Shown here: positions 50,669 through 60,543 of the stretch, piece by piece
How positions within the stretch are numbered: the first letter of the stretch is position 1
Layout of the letters: each line of letters opens with the position of its first letter
NCBI RefSeq assembly: GCF_026723765.1
Contig: NZ_CP113524.1
Coordinates: 2,775,001-2,839,000, forward strand
Length of the DNA stretch: 64,000 nt
Source: Lacrimispora xylanolytica
Lineage (GTDB): Bacteria; Bacillota; Clostridia; Lachnospirales; Lachnospiraceae
Direction: 5' to 3'
Made by a program: the position numbers and the translations under genes
Notes under the pieces: generated by a model
Told to the model about the DNA's origin: nothing
The model's database searches: none
The model's input: the letters and a program-made list of their open reading frames with translations, nothing else

Positions 50669-51994
50669 TTAAAATTCTGCCATTGTCTTTGTTGACCAGC
50701 CAACGACCTGATCTCCGCAGAACATCGCATTATTCTCCATGATAATAGAACCATCCTCTTTTACGGAGGCTCCCAGGATTTCATCGTTGGACCAGCCTCC
50801 TGACATTCCATCTCTTGCCAGGGCCTCCAGTTCACCTAATACGGTCTCCATCCTTGGCAGACGGATGAGCGTGGAAACATTTCCGCAGGATACAATTGCA
50901 TTCTCTTTTTCATCTAAAGATACGAGAGGCTGGCTGGCCCCGTCTCGACCGGTACATTCATTGGTAAGACCTACGGTCTTTACATTGGCATTTTCCAAAG
51001 CTACAATACAGCCTGTAAAGTCTGCATCCGGGTTGCCATAGCCTTCTTCTGCTACAATTGCAGAATCTGCTCCCAGGGATTTTGCCATCTGAGCCACAAA
51101 TAAGGCAGCTCTGTCTTTCTGGTCAAGAGCCACATTTAAGTTTGACATAATGACTCCAAGGAAATTAATTGTTTTTCCATGCTCTCTGTAAAGCCTGCGG
51201 ATCATGGGGAGATTCTGAAAATCATAGGTAGACCACTTGGAGGAGCATGGCATAAAGGAACCGCTGATCATCGCTCCGTCTAACACCTCATTGGGGTGCA
51301 TAAAGGTGGGTAGCATCCGGTTGGTATCCCAGCCGTAATTCAAATCGTTATAACCGCCCTCTTCCATCTGGGACTGAGGCTGAAGCACTAAAACAACGCT
51401 TGGAAGCTCATTTACTTCCTTGCTTCTTTTCGTCACCGGTTCCAGTTCAAAGGTTTCTACCTCATCCGGCGTTAAGTCCTTTGTGACTGCACCAATGTAT
51501 TCAGCCAGGCGCATACCTGCCCACCGCAAGGCACGGTTCTTTTTCTGCTGCTCTCTCTGTTCAAAGGTTTCATCGCTGTCAGCAACCAGGACCAGGTTCT
51601 TTAACTGGGAGTAGTATGTGTATTTGGCACCCTCTCCGCCCATATCAATGAGCCCATCCTGGAATCCGCCGTAGTGTTTTCCAACCACTAAGACGCTCAT
51701 ATCCTTTAAAGCGTATGTGGTACCATCACCGGCCTGCATAAGATCTCCGGTCACACCTGGGAAAACAGGACCTCCTCCAACGCGGTACCGTGGCTCGATT
51801 GCCTCCTTTACCGGAACGAGACGGACCATGTCCCCAGGTGATACAATATAAAGGTCTGCTTCTGTAATATGCTCATCTTCCTTTATGACCGAAAGAGCCT
51901 CCTCTTTGTTCACCGTAAGAATCCCATCTTTTAAAGAAGTTTTATCACCAAAGCAAATATCTTTTACATAAAAATTGCCTAATTCCAACTTCAT
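50669..51994 (-). CDS. grdI: Betaine reductase component B proprotein subunit
   Basis: This 441-residue protein is homologous to GrdE/GrdG/GrdI, proproteins that are cleaved autocatalytically at an internal Cys to form the pyruvoyl-containing subunit of component B. It begins KLELGNFYVKDICFGDKTS and contains the conserved VGKHYGGFQDGLIDMGGEGA and SFMPCSSKWSTYDFQ segments. Cys250 lies about where cleavage is expected, but I cannot assign the site with certainty. It is 13 bases before grdH, forming one transcript. Assignment as betaine-specific rests on context. Confidence 0.87.
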   Translation of the reverse strand: MKLELGNFYVKDICFGDKTSLKDGILTVNKEEALSVIKEDEHITEADLYIVSPGDMVRLVPVKEAIEPRYRVGGGPVFPGVTGDLMQAGDGTTYALKDMSVLVVGKHYGGFQDGLIDMGGEGAKYTYYSQLKNLVLVADSDETFEQREQQKKNRALRWAGMRLAEYIGAVTKDLTPDEVETFELEPVTKRSKEVNELPSVVLVLQPQSQMEEGGYNDLNYGWDTNRMLPTFMHPNEVLDGAMISGSFMPCSSKWSTYDFQNLPMIRRLYREHGKTINFLGVIMSNLNVALDQKDRAALFVAQMAKSLGADSAIVAEEGYGNPDADFTGCIVALENANVKTVGLTNECTGRDGASQPLVSLDEKENAIVSCGNVSTLIRLPRMETVLGELEALARDGMSGGWSNDEILGASVKEDGSIIMENNAMFCGDQVVGWSTKTMAEF

Positions 51995-52053
51995 TGGGTG
52001 TCTCCTTTCAAATTCTAAGACAAACTTGCATTCTTTTCATGCAGATTAAGTCC

Positions 52054-53433
52054 TTATAATTGATTTAAAAAATCTGCTGCTGTCTGAATGTCTTCTTCGC
52101 TCATGGTTCGTACATCAAACAGCACTTTGTTTTTATATATCCTTGTTACAATGGGGATGGAATTCTCTCTGAGCATACGTTCCAGCATTCCTTCTGAAAT
52201 TTCTGTTCGGTATACACTGACAGCATAAGAATCAAGGCAGACTCCCGGCATAGACCCTCCGCCAATCTGACTCTGGGTTTTTACCACTTCATATTCTGCT
52301 TCCTGACACGGATTCAGTAACTTTAAAAACAACCGGGCCTTCTCCTCCAGACGTTCCAATGGCTCCATGATCATATGTAAGGTTGGTATCGTTTTCATTG
52401 CTTTCTCTTCGTCTAAGTACTCTCTTAACGTAAGCTCCAGGGCGGTTAACGTAAGCTTATCAATTCTCAGCGCCCGAAGAAGATGGTTTTTCTTCATTTT
52501 GCCGATGTATTCCTTACTTCCAACTATGATTCCAGCCTGGGGACCTCCAAGCAGCTTATCTCCGCTAAAGCAGACCACATCGGCACCATCGAAAAGACAC
52601 TGTTTTACCGTTGGCTCTTCTCCGATTCCATGAGCTTTTAAATCCATCATCAGACCGGAGCCCATATCATATATAACTGGAAGCTGATGCCTGGCACCGA
52701 TTGCTTTCAGCCCTTCGATTGAAACCTCTTTCGTAAAACCAATGATCTTATAGTTACTGGTATGGACTTTTAAGAGCGCACCTGTATGTTCACTGATACC
52801 ATTCACATAATCGGATTCGTGAGTCTTATTGGTAGTTCCCACCTCTACCAGAGTACAGCCGCTGGCCTTCATAATTTCAGGTACCCGAAAAGAGCCGCCG
52901 ATTTCTACCAGTTCCCCTCTTGAGACAATTACCTCTTTTTCCCTTACCAGAGAATTTAGGATTAAAAATACGGCAGCTGCATTGTTATTTACGACCAAAG
53001 CCGCCTCAGCACCGGTTAAAAAAGTAAGAAGCTGTTCCACATGGGCATACCTTGACCCTCTTTCCCCAGCTTCCAGATCATACTCCAGATTGGAATAATA
53101 ACCGCCAATTTCTTTCATTTGATCAGAAACTTCCTGGGCAAGCTTTGCTCTTCCCAGATTTGTATGAAGCACGATTCCAGTGGCATTGATCACCCTTTTT
53201 AAATGAGGCTGATTCTGCCTTTTGATCTCATCTTCAATCCGGTCCAGCAAAACGTCACGAGTGCACCCGGTGGATTCTCCCGTTACTATTTTTTCTCTTT
53301 CTGAATCTATCTCTTTTTTAACAGCCAGCTTTATCAAAACTTCCGGTGCTTTTACGGCTCGCTCTATGATCATACAACGTATTATTTCATCTACCTTTGG
53401 CAGTTGTCTCATAAGACTGTTTTTATCGGTCAT
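52054..53433 (-). CDS. selA: L-seryl-tRNA(Sec) selenium transferase
   Basis: This 459-residue PLP enzyme converts seryl-tRNA(Sec) to selenocysteyl-tRNA(Sec) using selenophosphate. It has the N-terminal helical tRNA-binding region (RQLPKVDEIIR), the RVINATGIVLHTNLGRA segment and the PLP lysine in CFSGDKLLGGPQAG near residue 290. The ATG at 53433 follows AAAGGATG. Long upstream frame overlapping grdD is spurious. It sits between grdD and grdI inside the reductase operon, so its supply tracks demand for the two selenoproteins. Confidence 0.96.
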   Translation of the reverse strand: MTDKNSLMRQLPKVDEIIRCMIIERAVKAPEVLIKLAVKKEIDSEREKIVTGESTGCTRDVLLDRIEDEIKRQNQPHLKRVINATGIVLHTNLGRAKLAQEVSDQMKEIGGYYSNLEYDLEAGERGSRYAHVEQLLTFLTGAEAALVVNNNAAAVFLILNSLVREKEVIVSRGELVEIGGSFRVPEIMKASGCTLVEVGTTNKTHESDYVNGISEHTGALLKVHTSNYKIIGFTKEVSIEGLKAIGARHQLPVIYDMGSGLMMDLKAHGIGEEPTVKQCLFDGADVVCFSGDKLLGGPQAGIIVGSKEYIGKMKKNHLLRALRIDKLTLTALELTLREYLDEEKAMKTIPTLHMIMEPLERLEEKARLFLKLLNPCQEAEYEVVKTQSQIGGGSMPGVCLDSYAVSVYRTEISEGMLERMLRENSIPIVTRIYKNKVLFDVRTMSEEDIQTAADFLNQL

Positions 53434-53459
53434 TCCATCATCCTTTAAAGAAATGTATC

Positions 53460-54620
53460 TCAGCCAATAAATTTTTTCTGGCTTAGAATTGTTCTTGCCT
53501 GTTCCAGATTGTGTTCCCCAACAAGCACCACAGGTCCTGTACAGCCCATACCGCTCTCTGCATAGATACCCGCTCCCCACAAGCAGGTAACCGCATCTTC
53601 AAGGTCCATAATTTCAATGCCCAGAATCTCTTCTGTTACGACTTCCTTTGGTGGTGCCTTTATGGCATCGGCTGACTCTTCCCGTTTTCCTGATTTAAGC
53701 TCAAGCAGGATATCATCCAGTCCTGCCTTTCTTGCTTTTTTAAATTCTTCTGATAATACCTTCTGATACTCTCCTAAGAGCATCTCTCTGGCAAATTCAA
53801 CAGCACCTTCAATCACAGGAACTCCCGATGCTCTGGATACGATCATGATCAGCTTCTCAAAACCCTCTCCAATGCCAGGGCCATAGCCGTAGCCAAGAGA
53901 TTCATATTTCCCTCCTGTGGTGTAGGCAGACAAAAGCTTAGACAGTACGTTGCCGGTTAAGGAATCCATAACCATGACATCGGCAGAGGCTGTCAATAAA
54001 TCATTTCCACGCATAATCATACCGCCATCGCTTCTTCCAGAGGAAGCAAAACGGATATCGTATCCATTTTCTTTCAGTTTCTGAAGAGCAATTTCTGTCT
54101 GACGAGCCCCATCCACATTTAAGATTCCAACCAAAGGCTCACTCACTCCGCAGGCTTTGGCCGTAACGATACCGTAAATGGCATTTTTTATCATTCCCTC
54201 TACCCGGTTGACCGATGAGGTTCCTGTTGTCGTCGCCAGATACATCTTTCTTCCAGCTGCCGGTGTAATCACCCGGCCAACCGTTGATACTCCGATTGGA
54301 AATGGATAATGCATGGTAACTGCCCCATAGACTTCTTTGTTTGAGAGCATTTCATCCATTTTTTTATGTCCCTCCTCTTCGGAAGAAACGAGAACGGACT
54401 CTAAATTCTCTGCTTTTACGTCTCTGGTTCCAATCACCTTTACAGTAATTCCTTTTTTAGCAGCTTCCAGGGCTGCGCTGTAAATAGTCTCTTCCCCATG
54501 CTCACTGCCAATGGCCGTAACTGCTATGGGTATCTTTTTACCTGACTGTCCGGTTTCCAGCATATGTGCCAGATCAAGAAAGGTCTCAGCGACTATTTTT
54601 TTCATTTTCTTATCAGACAT
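53460..54620 (-). CDS. grdD: Glycine/betaine reductase component C, alpha subunit
   Basis: This 386-residue subunit of component C takes part in turning the acetyl-selenoenzyme intermediate into acetyl phosphate. It is related to phosphate acyltransferase PlsX-like folds (IPIAVTAIGSEHGEETIYSA, VIGTRDVKAENLES, GRSDGGMIMRGNDLL). It ends with a cysteine-containing segment (VTCLWGAGIYAESGMGCTG). The ATG at 54620 follows GAGGGGTG and lies 4 bases after the grdC stop codon. It works with GrdC and is common to glycine, sarcosine and betaine reductases. Confidence 0.92.
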   Translation of the reverse strand: MSDKKMKKIVAETFLDLAHMLETGQSGKKIPIAVTAIGSEHGEETIYSAALEAAKKGITVKVIGTRDVKAENLESVLVSSEEEGHKKMDEMLSNKEVYGAVTMHYPFPIGVSTVGRVITPAAGRKMYLATTTGTSSVNRVEGMIKNAIYGIVTAKACGVSEPLVGILNVDGARQTEIALQKLKENGYDIRFASSGRSDGGMIMRGNDLLTASADVMVMDSLTGNVLSKLLSAYTTGGKYESLGYGYGPGIGEGFEKLIMIVSRASGVPVIEGAVEFAREMLLGEYQKVLSEEFKKARKAGLDDILLELKSGKREESADAIKAPPKEVVTEEILGIEIMDLEDAVTCLWGAGIYAESGMGCTGPVVLVGEHNLEQARTILSQKKFIG

Positions 54621-54624
54621 AGGT

Positions 54625-56163
54625 TCACCCCTCATCACCCTGAAGGTGCTTTGCAAAGTCCTTTAAGGAATCAGCAATCAGCTTTCTGACGCTGGCTTCT
54701 GAAACAGACTCGTCTTCTCCGGCACCACTGTTTTGTTGAAGGATAAAAGATACTCCATCAAATAAGTTGGTCATTCTGCCAAGAAACAGACTGCCTTTTC
54801 CGATCATCATGACTCTGTTAAGCTTTTTATCCATCAGTTCCTGTCTGGCAAATCCAAGGTAGGGAACACCTGATGGGATATGTCCCTGAGTAGGTGCCCA
54901 GCCAACCAGTCCATGATCGGTAACAAAATCTGCAAGCTGTGACTTTTCAATTTCTTTTCGCATGGCTGCAAGTGCCCCAATCATTTTATAATTGGCTTCC
55001 GGTACATTGCCTGCTCCAGCGGGCTTTGTAATATCCGGGTTCTGCATTTCCACGGAGTACTTATCAATATCTGATAATTTAAGACCTACCTTTTCCAGAG
55101 GAATCGCGGTCAGGGATGAGATGACATTTTGAGGAGAGGAACCGGTTCCTACCGTATGCCTTCCTACAATATCACTGTTGATTTCCGGACTCACGCCATC
55201 GTTAGTACTAACTAACACAGCAAACCCGGCAACGCAATCTTCCAGTATGGGCATATTTTTGTTTACATGATCTTTTCCGTTCATGCCAAGCTTAGCGGTA
55301 GAACCGCCAGCGGCAACAACCACATGTTTAAAGGTTCCGGATTTCACAAGGGCAGCGGCATGTAAAAGCGCATGGGCCGGGCCTGCGCAGAAACCTCTTA
55401 CATCAGAGCCGGTTGCATTCACAAGACCTGCTATTTCGGAAGCAGCTTTTGCAAAGTTACCTCCGCCTCTCTGATTCATATCACCGCATGCTTCTTCCGA
55501 GCACTCAATAACGTAATCAATCTCTTCTGCATTTACTCCTGTTTTGCTGATGAGATGTAATAAGGATAAAACACATGATGCTTTTGAAACAAGATTCTCA
55601 AAAATGACGTGGGCAGAAAGCGATTGGTCAATATCATGGGCAGCTTTTATACAGCCAACTATTTTGCCTTCAAAATACAAGGTTTCTGCATGGGTATCCT
55701 GAATTAACTGTAAAACCTCAGGCAATGCAATTCCTTTTTCAAGGGCTTTTAATAGGGCTGGATTCATAAGGCTGTGTGATTCCAATTTAGACCTTACAGA
55801 ATTGGCAAAATCCAATTCTAATTTTACCAGGTCAAATACGTCACATATGGCAATCAGGCCGATGAACTCATCTTCCGGCATGATTTCTCCGAATTTACCT
55901 TCTCTTTCTGTGTGTTCAGACTTCTGCAAAAACCATGGCTGCTCGTATCCTGCCAGCTCCTGTGGCGTCATGTTTCCAATATAGGTCTGATTGGGTAGAT
56001 ACGCCTTACACTCTTCATAGGTGCGCAGGCTCTTATCCAGGTTTTTTAAATATTCAGATTCCGGATCAATGGTTCTTTGCGTAGTTTGTGTCGTGCCATT
56101 GTGAATGACCATATCCGGCGTATGAGCAAGAATATAACTTGCTCCCTTTAAGACACTGTACAT
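54625..56163 (-). CDS. grdC: Glycine/betaine reductase component C, beta subunit
   Basis: This 512-residue protein is the thiolase/FabH-like subunit of component C, which binds the acetyl group as a thioester and passes it to phosphate. It starts VLKGASYILAHTPDMVIHNG, characteristic of GrdC, and has the ketoacyl-synthase-like active region DVRGFCAGPAHALLHAAALV with Cys near residue 260. Length fits the family. It lies downstream of grdA and is tightly linked to grdD. The product, acetyl phosphate, yields ATP through acetate kinase (not in the window). Confidence 0.95.
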   Translation of the reverse strand: MYSVLKGASYILAHTPDMVIHNGTTQTTQRTIDPESEYLKNLDKSLRTYEECKAYLPNQTYIGNMTPQELAGYEQPWFLQKSEHTEREGKFGEIMPEDEFIGLIAICDVFDLVKLELDFANSVRSKLESHSLMNPALLKALEKGIALPEVLQLIQDTHAETLYFEGKIVGCIKAAHDIDQSLSAHVIFENLVSKASCVLSLLHLISKTGVNAEEIDYVIECSEEACGDMNQRGGGNFAKAASEIAGLVNATGSDVRGFCAGPAHALLHAAALVKSGTFKHVVVAAGGSTAKLGMNGKDHVNKNMPILEDCVAGFAVLVSTNDGVSPEINSDIVGRHTVGTGSSPQNVISSLTAIPLEKVGLKLSDIDKYSVEMQNPDITKPAGAGNVPEANYKMIGALAAMRKEIEKSQLADFVTDHGLVGWAPTQGHIPSGVPYLGFARQELMDKKLNRVMMIGKGSLFLGRMTNLFDGVSFILQQNSGAGEDESVSEASVRKLIADSLKDFAKHLQGDEG

Positions 56164-56247
56164 ATTTGCCTCCTAATAATAAATCAATTCCTGTAAAATG
56201 TTGTTCCTTATACCATTTCACAAGAATTGATCTGTAAAGAGAAGATA

Positions 56248-56712
56248 CTAGTATTTACAATACTCGTCTCTTATTGTCGACATTTCCTTTATGATATCAT
56301 CTACATCTAAAACCATTTCCATCATACTGATCTGCTCGTCATAAACACTGCTGTCTACTTCGTCTTTTACTTCTGGCTCACAGGCATGATATACTTTTAG
56401 TCCCAACTGGACTCCTGCTAAAGGTCCTGCATAAGTAGGGTCTCCTGCAGTAACAGTCTCAGCAGCAAGGCCAGCAGCCTCACCTTCTGCGGCACCTAAA
56501 ATAACAATAATATTTTCAGGTCCATACTGTTCTGCTAATGCTTTTACCCTCTTTTGATTCTCAAGATCCATAGCACCCGCGGCCGTTCAGACAAAGCATT
56601 CTGTTGATGAGAATACTACTTCTGCGCCAGCTGTTTTTACACACTCTTCAATGGCTGGGCCGGGAATGCCGTCTCTGTCACCGATAATGATGGCTTTTTT
56701 GTCTCTAAGCAT
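56248..56712 (-). CDS. grdA: Glycine/sarcosine/betaine reductase selenoprotein A (UGA = Sec)
   Basis: This small selenoprotein (about 154 residues) carries the carboxymethyl group as a selenoether and is then reduced by thioredoxin. The UGA at 56589-56587 encodes Sec in the strongly conserved context [17 protein letters not shown], near residue 42. The N-terminus [20 protein letters not shown] is typical. Two adjacent ATGs (56715, 56712) follow AAGGAGG; the second has better spacing. A possible SECIS with a GGGU loop (GC-GGGT-GC) follows the UGA but is weak. It is shared by all substrate-specific B components. Confidence 0.96.
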
Positions 56713-56828
56713 CATAATTCCTCCTTATATTTTTTATATTAACGAAAGATCACCTGGGGAAGCTCCATGCATAGCAAACAGCCCACTCAGGGATCTTGCG
56801 CTATTACCAATGTTTGCTTTTCCAGCCG

Positions 56829-57155
56829 TTATTCAGCTAAAGCGTATTTTTTAACCATTTCTTCTATGGTGTCTGGAGTCGCATCTTCTTTGACCAGCTC
56901 CTCCACCTTTTCCCCGCCTTTGTAAATTGCCATAACAGGAAGGCCAAGTATCTTTTGTGAGATAGCAAGTCTTCTGGCCTTTGTGGTATTTAGCTTTGTA
57001 AATTTAAGCTTATCTCCATATTCCTCTGCCAGCTTTTCCACATGAGGCAAAAGAGCCTTACACGGCTCACAGCCATCTCCAAAAAAATCCACAAAAACAA
57101 AGCCGTCTGCTTCTAAGACCTCTGGTCCAAATGTGTCCTTATCAACGATTAACAT
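56829..57155 (-). CDS. trxA: Thioredoxin of the glycine-reductase type
   Basis: This 108-residue thioredoxin has the atypical active site GDGCEPCK (Cys-Glu-Pro-Cys with Gly instead of Trp before it), as found in thioredoxins linked to clostridial glycine reductase operons. It is the direct electron donor to selenoprotein A. It lies 14 bases after trxB and is followed by grdA, so the whole electron chain is transcribed in order. The 115-base gap to grdA holds no recognised element. Confidence 0.93.
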   Translation of the reverse strand: MLIVDKDTFGPEVLEADGFVFVDFFGDGCEPCKALLPHVEKLAEEYGDKLKFTKLNTTKARRLAISQKILGLPVMAIYKGGEKVEELVKEDATPDTIEEMVKKYALAE

Positions 57156-57169
57156 AGTAACTCCTCCTT

Positions 57170-58099
57170 CTATTCTGAAACATATTTTTCAGCCATGACT
57201 GCTGCAATTGCACCATCCGCACAGGCTGTAACAACCTGCCTCAACTCTTTTACTCTGATATCTCCCACTGCATACACACCTGGGATGTTGGTTTCCATAT
57301 TTTCGTTGGTCTTTATGTAGCCGTACTCCAGATCCAATATTCCTTCAAAGCACTTTGACTGGGGTAGATAACCAATAAATCCAAACACACCAAAGGTGCC
57401 GTCCTCTTCATCGGCTACGATTTCTTTTTTCTCCCCGCTTTTTAAGTTCTCAACTGTCATGCTTTGAACCATACCGTCGCCGCCTATCTCTTTTACCACG
57501 GTATCCCACATAAATTCTATCTTCTTATTTTTGAATGCCTTTTCCTGTATGGATTTTGCAGCTCTTAATTCGTCTCTTCTATGGATAATGGTGACTTTAC
57601 GTCCAAACTTGGTGAGATAGATTGCTTCTTCCACTGCGGTATCTCCCCCGCCCACCACATAAATTTCAAAATCTTCAAAGAAATTTCCATCACAGGTGGC
57701 GCAGTAGGATACACCTTTTCCTATGTAATCTTTTTCACCCTCACAGCCGATGGGTCTTGGAAATGCTCCGGTTGCTATAATGACTGTCTTGGCGTAATAA
57801 TCACTTTTTTTGCCGTGCAGTACTTTTACATCCTTTGTAAAATCTACAGATTCCACACAGTCTGCAGCTCTCTCAATTCCAAATGTCTCTACCTGCTTTG
57901 ACATTCTCTTTACCAGGGAGCTTCCTGATTCCTCTGGAAGACATCCTGGGTAATTTTCGATCTCAGATGTGATGACAATCTGTCCTCCATCCTTTTCTTT
58001 TTCAATGAGCAAAGCATTCAGCCTTGCTCTGCCTGCATAAAGACCGGCTGAAAGTCCGGCTGGTCCCCCACCAATGATTACAACATCATAAATTTTCAC
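57170..58099 (-). CDS. trxB: Thioredoxin reductase
   Basis: This 309-residue flavoprotein transfers electrons from NADPH to thioredoxin. It shows the FAD motif [18 protein letters not shown] near residue 9, the redox-active pair in [10 protein letters not shown] near 133 and the second nucleotide motif [19 protein letters not shown] near 150. Length and layout are standard. AGGAGG-like sequence is weak (GGGGGTATCAAGTG before the ATG). It sits between selB and trxA in the selenium operon. Confidence 0.95.
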   Translation of the reverse strand: MKIYDVVIIGGGPAGLSAGLYAGRARLNALLIEKEKDGGQIVITSEIENYPGCLPEESGSSLVKRMSKQVETFGIERAADCVESVDFTKDVKVLHGKKSDYYAKTVIIATGAFPRPIGCEGEKDYIGKGVSYCATCDGNFFEDFEIYVVGGGDTAVEEAIYLTKFGRKVTIIHRRDELRAAKSIQEKAFKNKKIEFMWDTVVKEIGGDGMVQSMTVENLKSGEKKEIVADEEDGTFGVFGFIGYLPQSKCFEGILDLEYGYIKTNENMETNIPGVYAVGDIRVKELRQVVTACADGAIAAVMAEKYVSE

Positions 58100-58129
58100 T
58101 TGATACCCCCATTTGTTTGAATTTGTATT

Positions 58130-59995
58130 TTAGACGATGATTCGATCTTCTCCCTGGCGTTTGGTATACTTTTCCTGGTCAAACCGTTCCAATAGTATTA
58201 ACGCAAACTTTCGGCTGGTTCCAACCATATCCCTAAAATCCGAAAGCTTTATAATACCCTTCTCATCGAATAGATCCTTGGCTTTCCCTCTTACTCCCTC
58301 ATATTGACCTCGGTCCAGTATGTATTGACCTGGGAACAGGAGTAATTCTTCCTTTAACATAAATTCAAGCACTTGCTGCCTATCTTTATTATTCTCCGTA
58401 AGCTCTGAGATGGTCATAAGCGAGTAACCGCTTAAGTGTATCCTGCCTAACAAATCTTCCTTTATTTTTTGCTGATTTTGTGTCAGCTCAGGCTTAAAAT
58501 AGAACAAGGATACGAGATTTTGCTCCAGCTTTAACCGTTTTACTTCCGTCAGGTACTGCAGTAGAATCTCTCCCTGTTTTTTGTTTGGTAAATGAAACTT
58601 ATCAAGGAGCTCTGCCTTTGGCATCCCGCTTCTAAGTGGATTGCTTTCATGATAGTCCATCAATATGGACTCGGCCCCGGATTGGAACCGAATCAGGAAT
58701 TCTTTATGTAAATACTGCTTTCCAATCTGTATGACAGTTCCTTCTTCTATCAGATGACTAAGCTCTTTTTCCACCGTTTCTCCATTGATAAATGAAGCGA
58801 TTTCTTCCAGAACCGAAAAAGGATGTCCTTTTAGGTATTCTTCCATAATTTCATCTACAGAAGAGGAATCCTTTAAACTGACAGACCTTATTAATTCTTC
58901 TGTAAATTTCTTATATCGCTGAGGCTTGGGATCAATGATCATGCCGCCTCCTATGGTGGTTACCGGGGTTATGGTTCGTAAGACGAACCGGTCTCCTTTT
59001 AATACAACAATATCGTGATCCAAAATGATCTGGGCATAGCCCTCATCTTTTGATTTCACTGTTTTGTGTGTAATCGGAACGATTTTAGCAAGTACTTCCG
59101 ATGAGCCTACATAAAGCTTCAAACGGGAAAATCTCTTTAGTTCGAACTTGGTATCCTGGACGATGCGAAACTTTACATCGATGATATTTGTTACATATAC
59201 ACTGTCTTTTGCAGCCACCGTGTTTCCTCGTTTTAATTCTTCTAAGGAAACCCCGGATAAGTTAATGGCTGTTCTCTGACCCGCATACGCTTCTTCCACA
59301 CTGTGGTCATGAACCTGAAGGTTTCGCACTTTTGCAGAAAATCCCTGGGGATAAACAGTGAGCTCATCATTCACCTTAATGACTCCCTCCATAAGAGTTC
59401 CTGTTACCACCGTCCCGTACCCCTTTATGGAAAAAACTCTGTCTACATTCATGCGAGGTTTTTTCGTAAAGCTTCGTTCCTGTATATCAGAAGTCAAACG
59501 CTCCAGTTCCCCAATGAGGGTATGAAATCCCTTACGACTGATAGAATCAACCTCAACAATCCTGGTACCAGTAAGAAACGTTCCTTTTATAAAGTCTCTG
59601 ATGTCTTCTATTACCAATTCCTTAAATTCTTCATCCACCATATCGACTTTGGTAAGCACAATCAAATATTTCTGAATTCCCAAGTATCCAAGAATTTCTA
59701 TGTGCTCCCTTGTCTGTGGCATAATACCTTCTGTTGCCGCTATGACAATCAGTGCGAGATCAATTCCGGTTGCTCCTGCCAGCATATTTTTAATAAATTT
59801 CTCATGGCCCGGAACATCCACAATTCCAAGATTCCGTCCATTAGGCAGCCGAAAGCTGGCAAAGCCAAGATTGATTGAAATTCCTCGTTTCTTCTCTTCT
59901 GCCAGCGTATCCGTATCACAGCCGGTAAGTGCTTTTACCAAGGCTGTCTTTCCGTGGTCAATATGACCTGCTGTCCCCACAATAATGCTATCCAT
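58130..59995 (-). CDS. selB: Selenocysteine-specific elongation factor
   Basis: This 621-residue GTPase delivers Sec-tRNA(Sec) to UGA codons that carry a SECIS hairpin. It has EF-Tu-like domains I-III with G1 GTAGHIDHGKTALVKALTG, G3 DVPGHEKFIKNML and G4 VLTKVDMVD, then C-terminal winged-helix repeats (from about residue 380) that bind the SECIS. GGGGG precedes the ATG. The selC tRNA gene lies 40 bases upstream on the same strand. Length is typical. Confidence 0.96.
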   Translation of the reverse strand: MDSIIVGTAGHIDHGKTALVKALTGCDTDTLAEEKKRGISINLGFASFRLPNGRNLGIVDVPGHEKFIKNMLAGATGIDLALIVIAATEGIMPQTREHIEILGYLGIQKYLIVLTKVDMVDEEFKELVIEDIRDFIKGTFLTGTRIVEVDSISRKGFHTLIGELERLTSDIQERSFTKKPRMNVDRVFSIKGYGTVVTGTLMEGVIKVNDELTVYPQGFSAKVRNLQVHDHSVEEAYAGQRTAINLSGVSLEELKRGNTVAAKDSVYVTNIIDVKFRIVQDTKFELKRFSRLKLYVGSSEVLAKIVPITHKTVKSKDEGYAQIILDHDIVVLKGDRFVLRTITPVTTIGGGMIIDPKPQRYKKFTEELIRSVSLKDSSSVDEIMEEYLKGHPFSVLEEIASFINGETVEKELSHLIEEGTVIQIGKQYLHKEFLIRFQSGAESILMDYHESNPLRSGMPKAELLDKFHLPNKKQGEILLQYLTEVKRLKLEQNLVSLFYFKPELTQNQQKIKEDLLGRIHLSGYSLMTISELTENNKDRQQVLEFMLKEELLLFPGQYILDRGQYEGVRGKAKDLFDEKGIIKLSDFRDMVGTSRKFALILLERFDQEKYTKRQGEDRIIV

Positions 59996-60035
59996 GGAAT
60001 CCCCCGTAAATCTATATGTAAATGTGAATTATTTT

Positions 60036-60131
60036 TGGCGGAAACATATGGGAATCGAACCCACCCACGGCAGTTAATACCGCAACACGGTTTTGAAGAC
60101 CGGTAGGCACACCAGTTACCTCTCTGTTTCC
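60036..60131 (-). tRNA. selC: tRNA-Sec (anticodon UCA)
   Basis: The minus strand encodes a 96-nt tRNA with encoded CCA. The acceptor arms GGAAACA and TGTTTCC pair, the discriminator G precedes CCA, the anticodon loop is CTTCAAA (UCA), a long variable arm (TTGCGGTATTAACTGCCG) is present, and the T arm is GGGTGGGTTCGATTCCC. The extended acceptor/long extra arm and UCA anticodon identify selenocysteine tRNA. It lies between DUF3343 and selB genes. Confidence 0.97.
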
Positions 60132-60243
60132 ATTCTTAGTTTGAATTGTAGATTGTCTACAATTCATATGGTAATTATATCATTCTAAAAATCATTATCA
60201 ACAAAGTAATGGCTATATATTTATGCAACTTTATTGATTTTTT

Positions 60244-60507
60244 TTATAATTGGAATGTTACCATTGGCATATTTGTATATCCCCCTGATATTTTTTTATA
60301 CACGCCCCGGGGGGTGATTCCGCCCTGATCCAACACTTGAAAGGCGAATCCACTATCTGACTCCTGTATTCGCAGACAAAGCCCGCATCCAGCCGTAATT
60401 GCTTCTGGCATAGGCATAACCTTAACAGGTATCTTTGCATCAAGTAACATCTGCTCAGCCATGATTGAATGATGAGTATTATAAAAAGTAAACAATATTT
60501 CTTCCAT
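60244..60507 (-). CDS. DUF3343 family putative Se/S carrier-like protein
   Basis: This 87-residue protein fits DUF3343, a small family that travels with selenium genes and is thought to carry Se or S. It has the family opening EEILFTFYNTHHSIMAEQML and a conserved Cys pair in ITAGCGLCLRI near residue 44. The start at 60507 follows GGGAG; an earlier in-frame start overlaps the ribosome site. It lies after yedF on the same strand with a gap of 36 bases. Confidence 0.87.
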   Translation of the reverse strand: MEEILFTFYNTHHSIMAEQMLLDAKIPVKVMPMPEAITAGCGLCLRIQESDSGFAFQVLDQGGITPRGVYKKISGGYTNMPMVTFQL

Positions 60508-60543
60508 AAGACATTCTCCCACACGTGAATGATTAAAACGACT

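Noticed and set aside
53434-53580. N-terminal extension of SelA overlapping grdD
   Set aside because: The extra residues do not resemble SelA, and the ATG at 53433 has a ribosome site and the standard family start.
56248-56715. grdA as a frameshifted or nonsense-mutated pseudogene
   Set aside because: The UGA occurs exactly at the known Sec position with conserved flanks, and selA, selB, selC and selD are all present.
59303-59878. A 191-residue plus-strand open frame inside selB
   Set aside because: It lies fully opposite the conserved GTPase domain of selB and has no domain or ribosome site.
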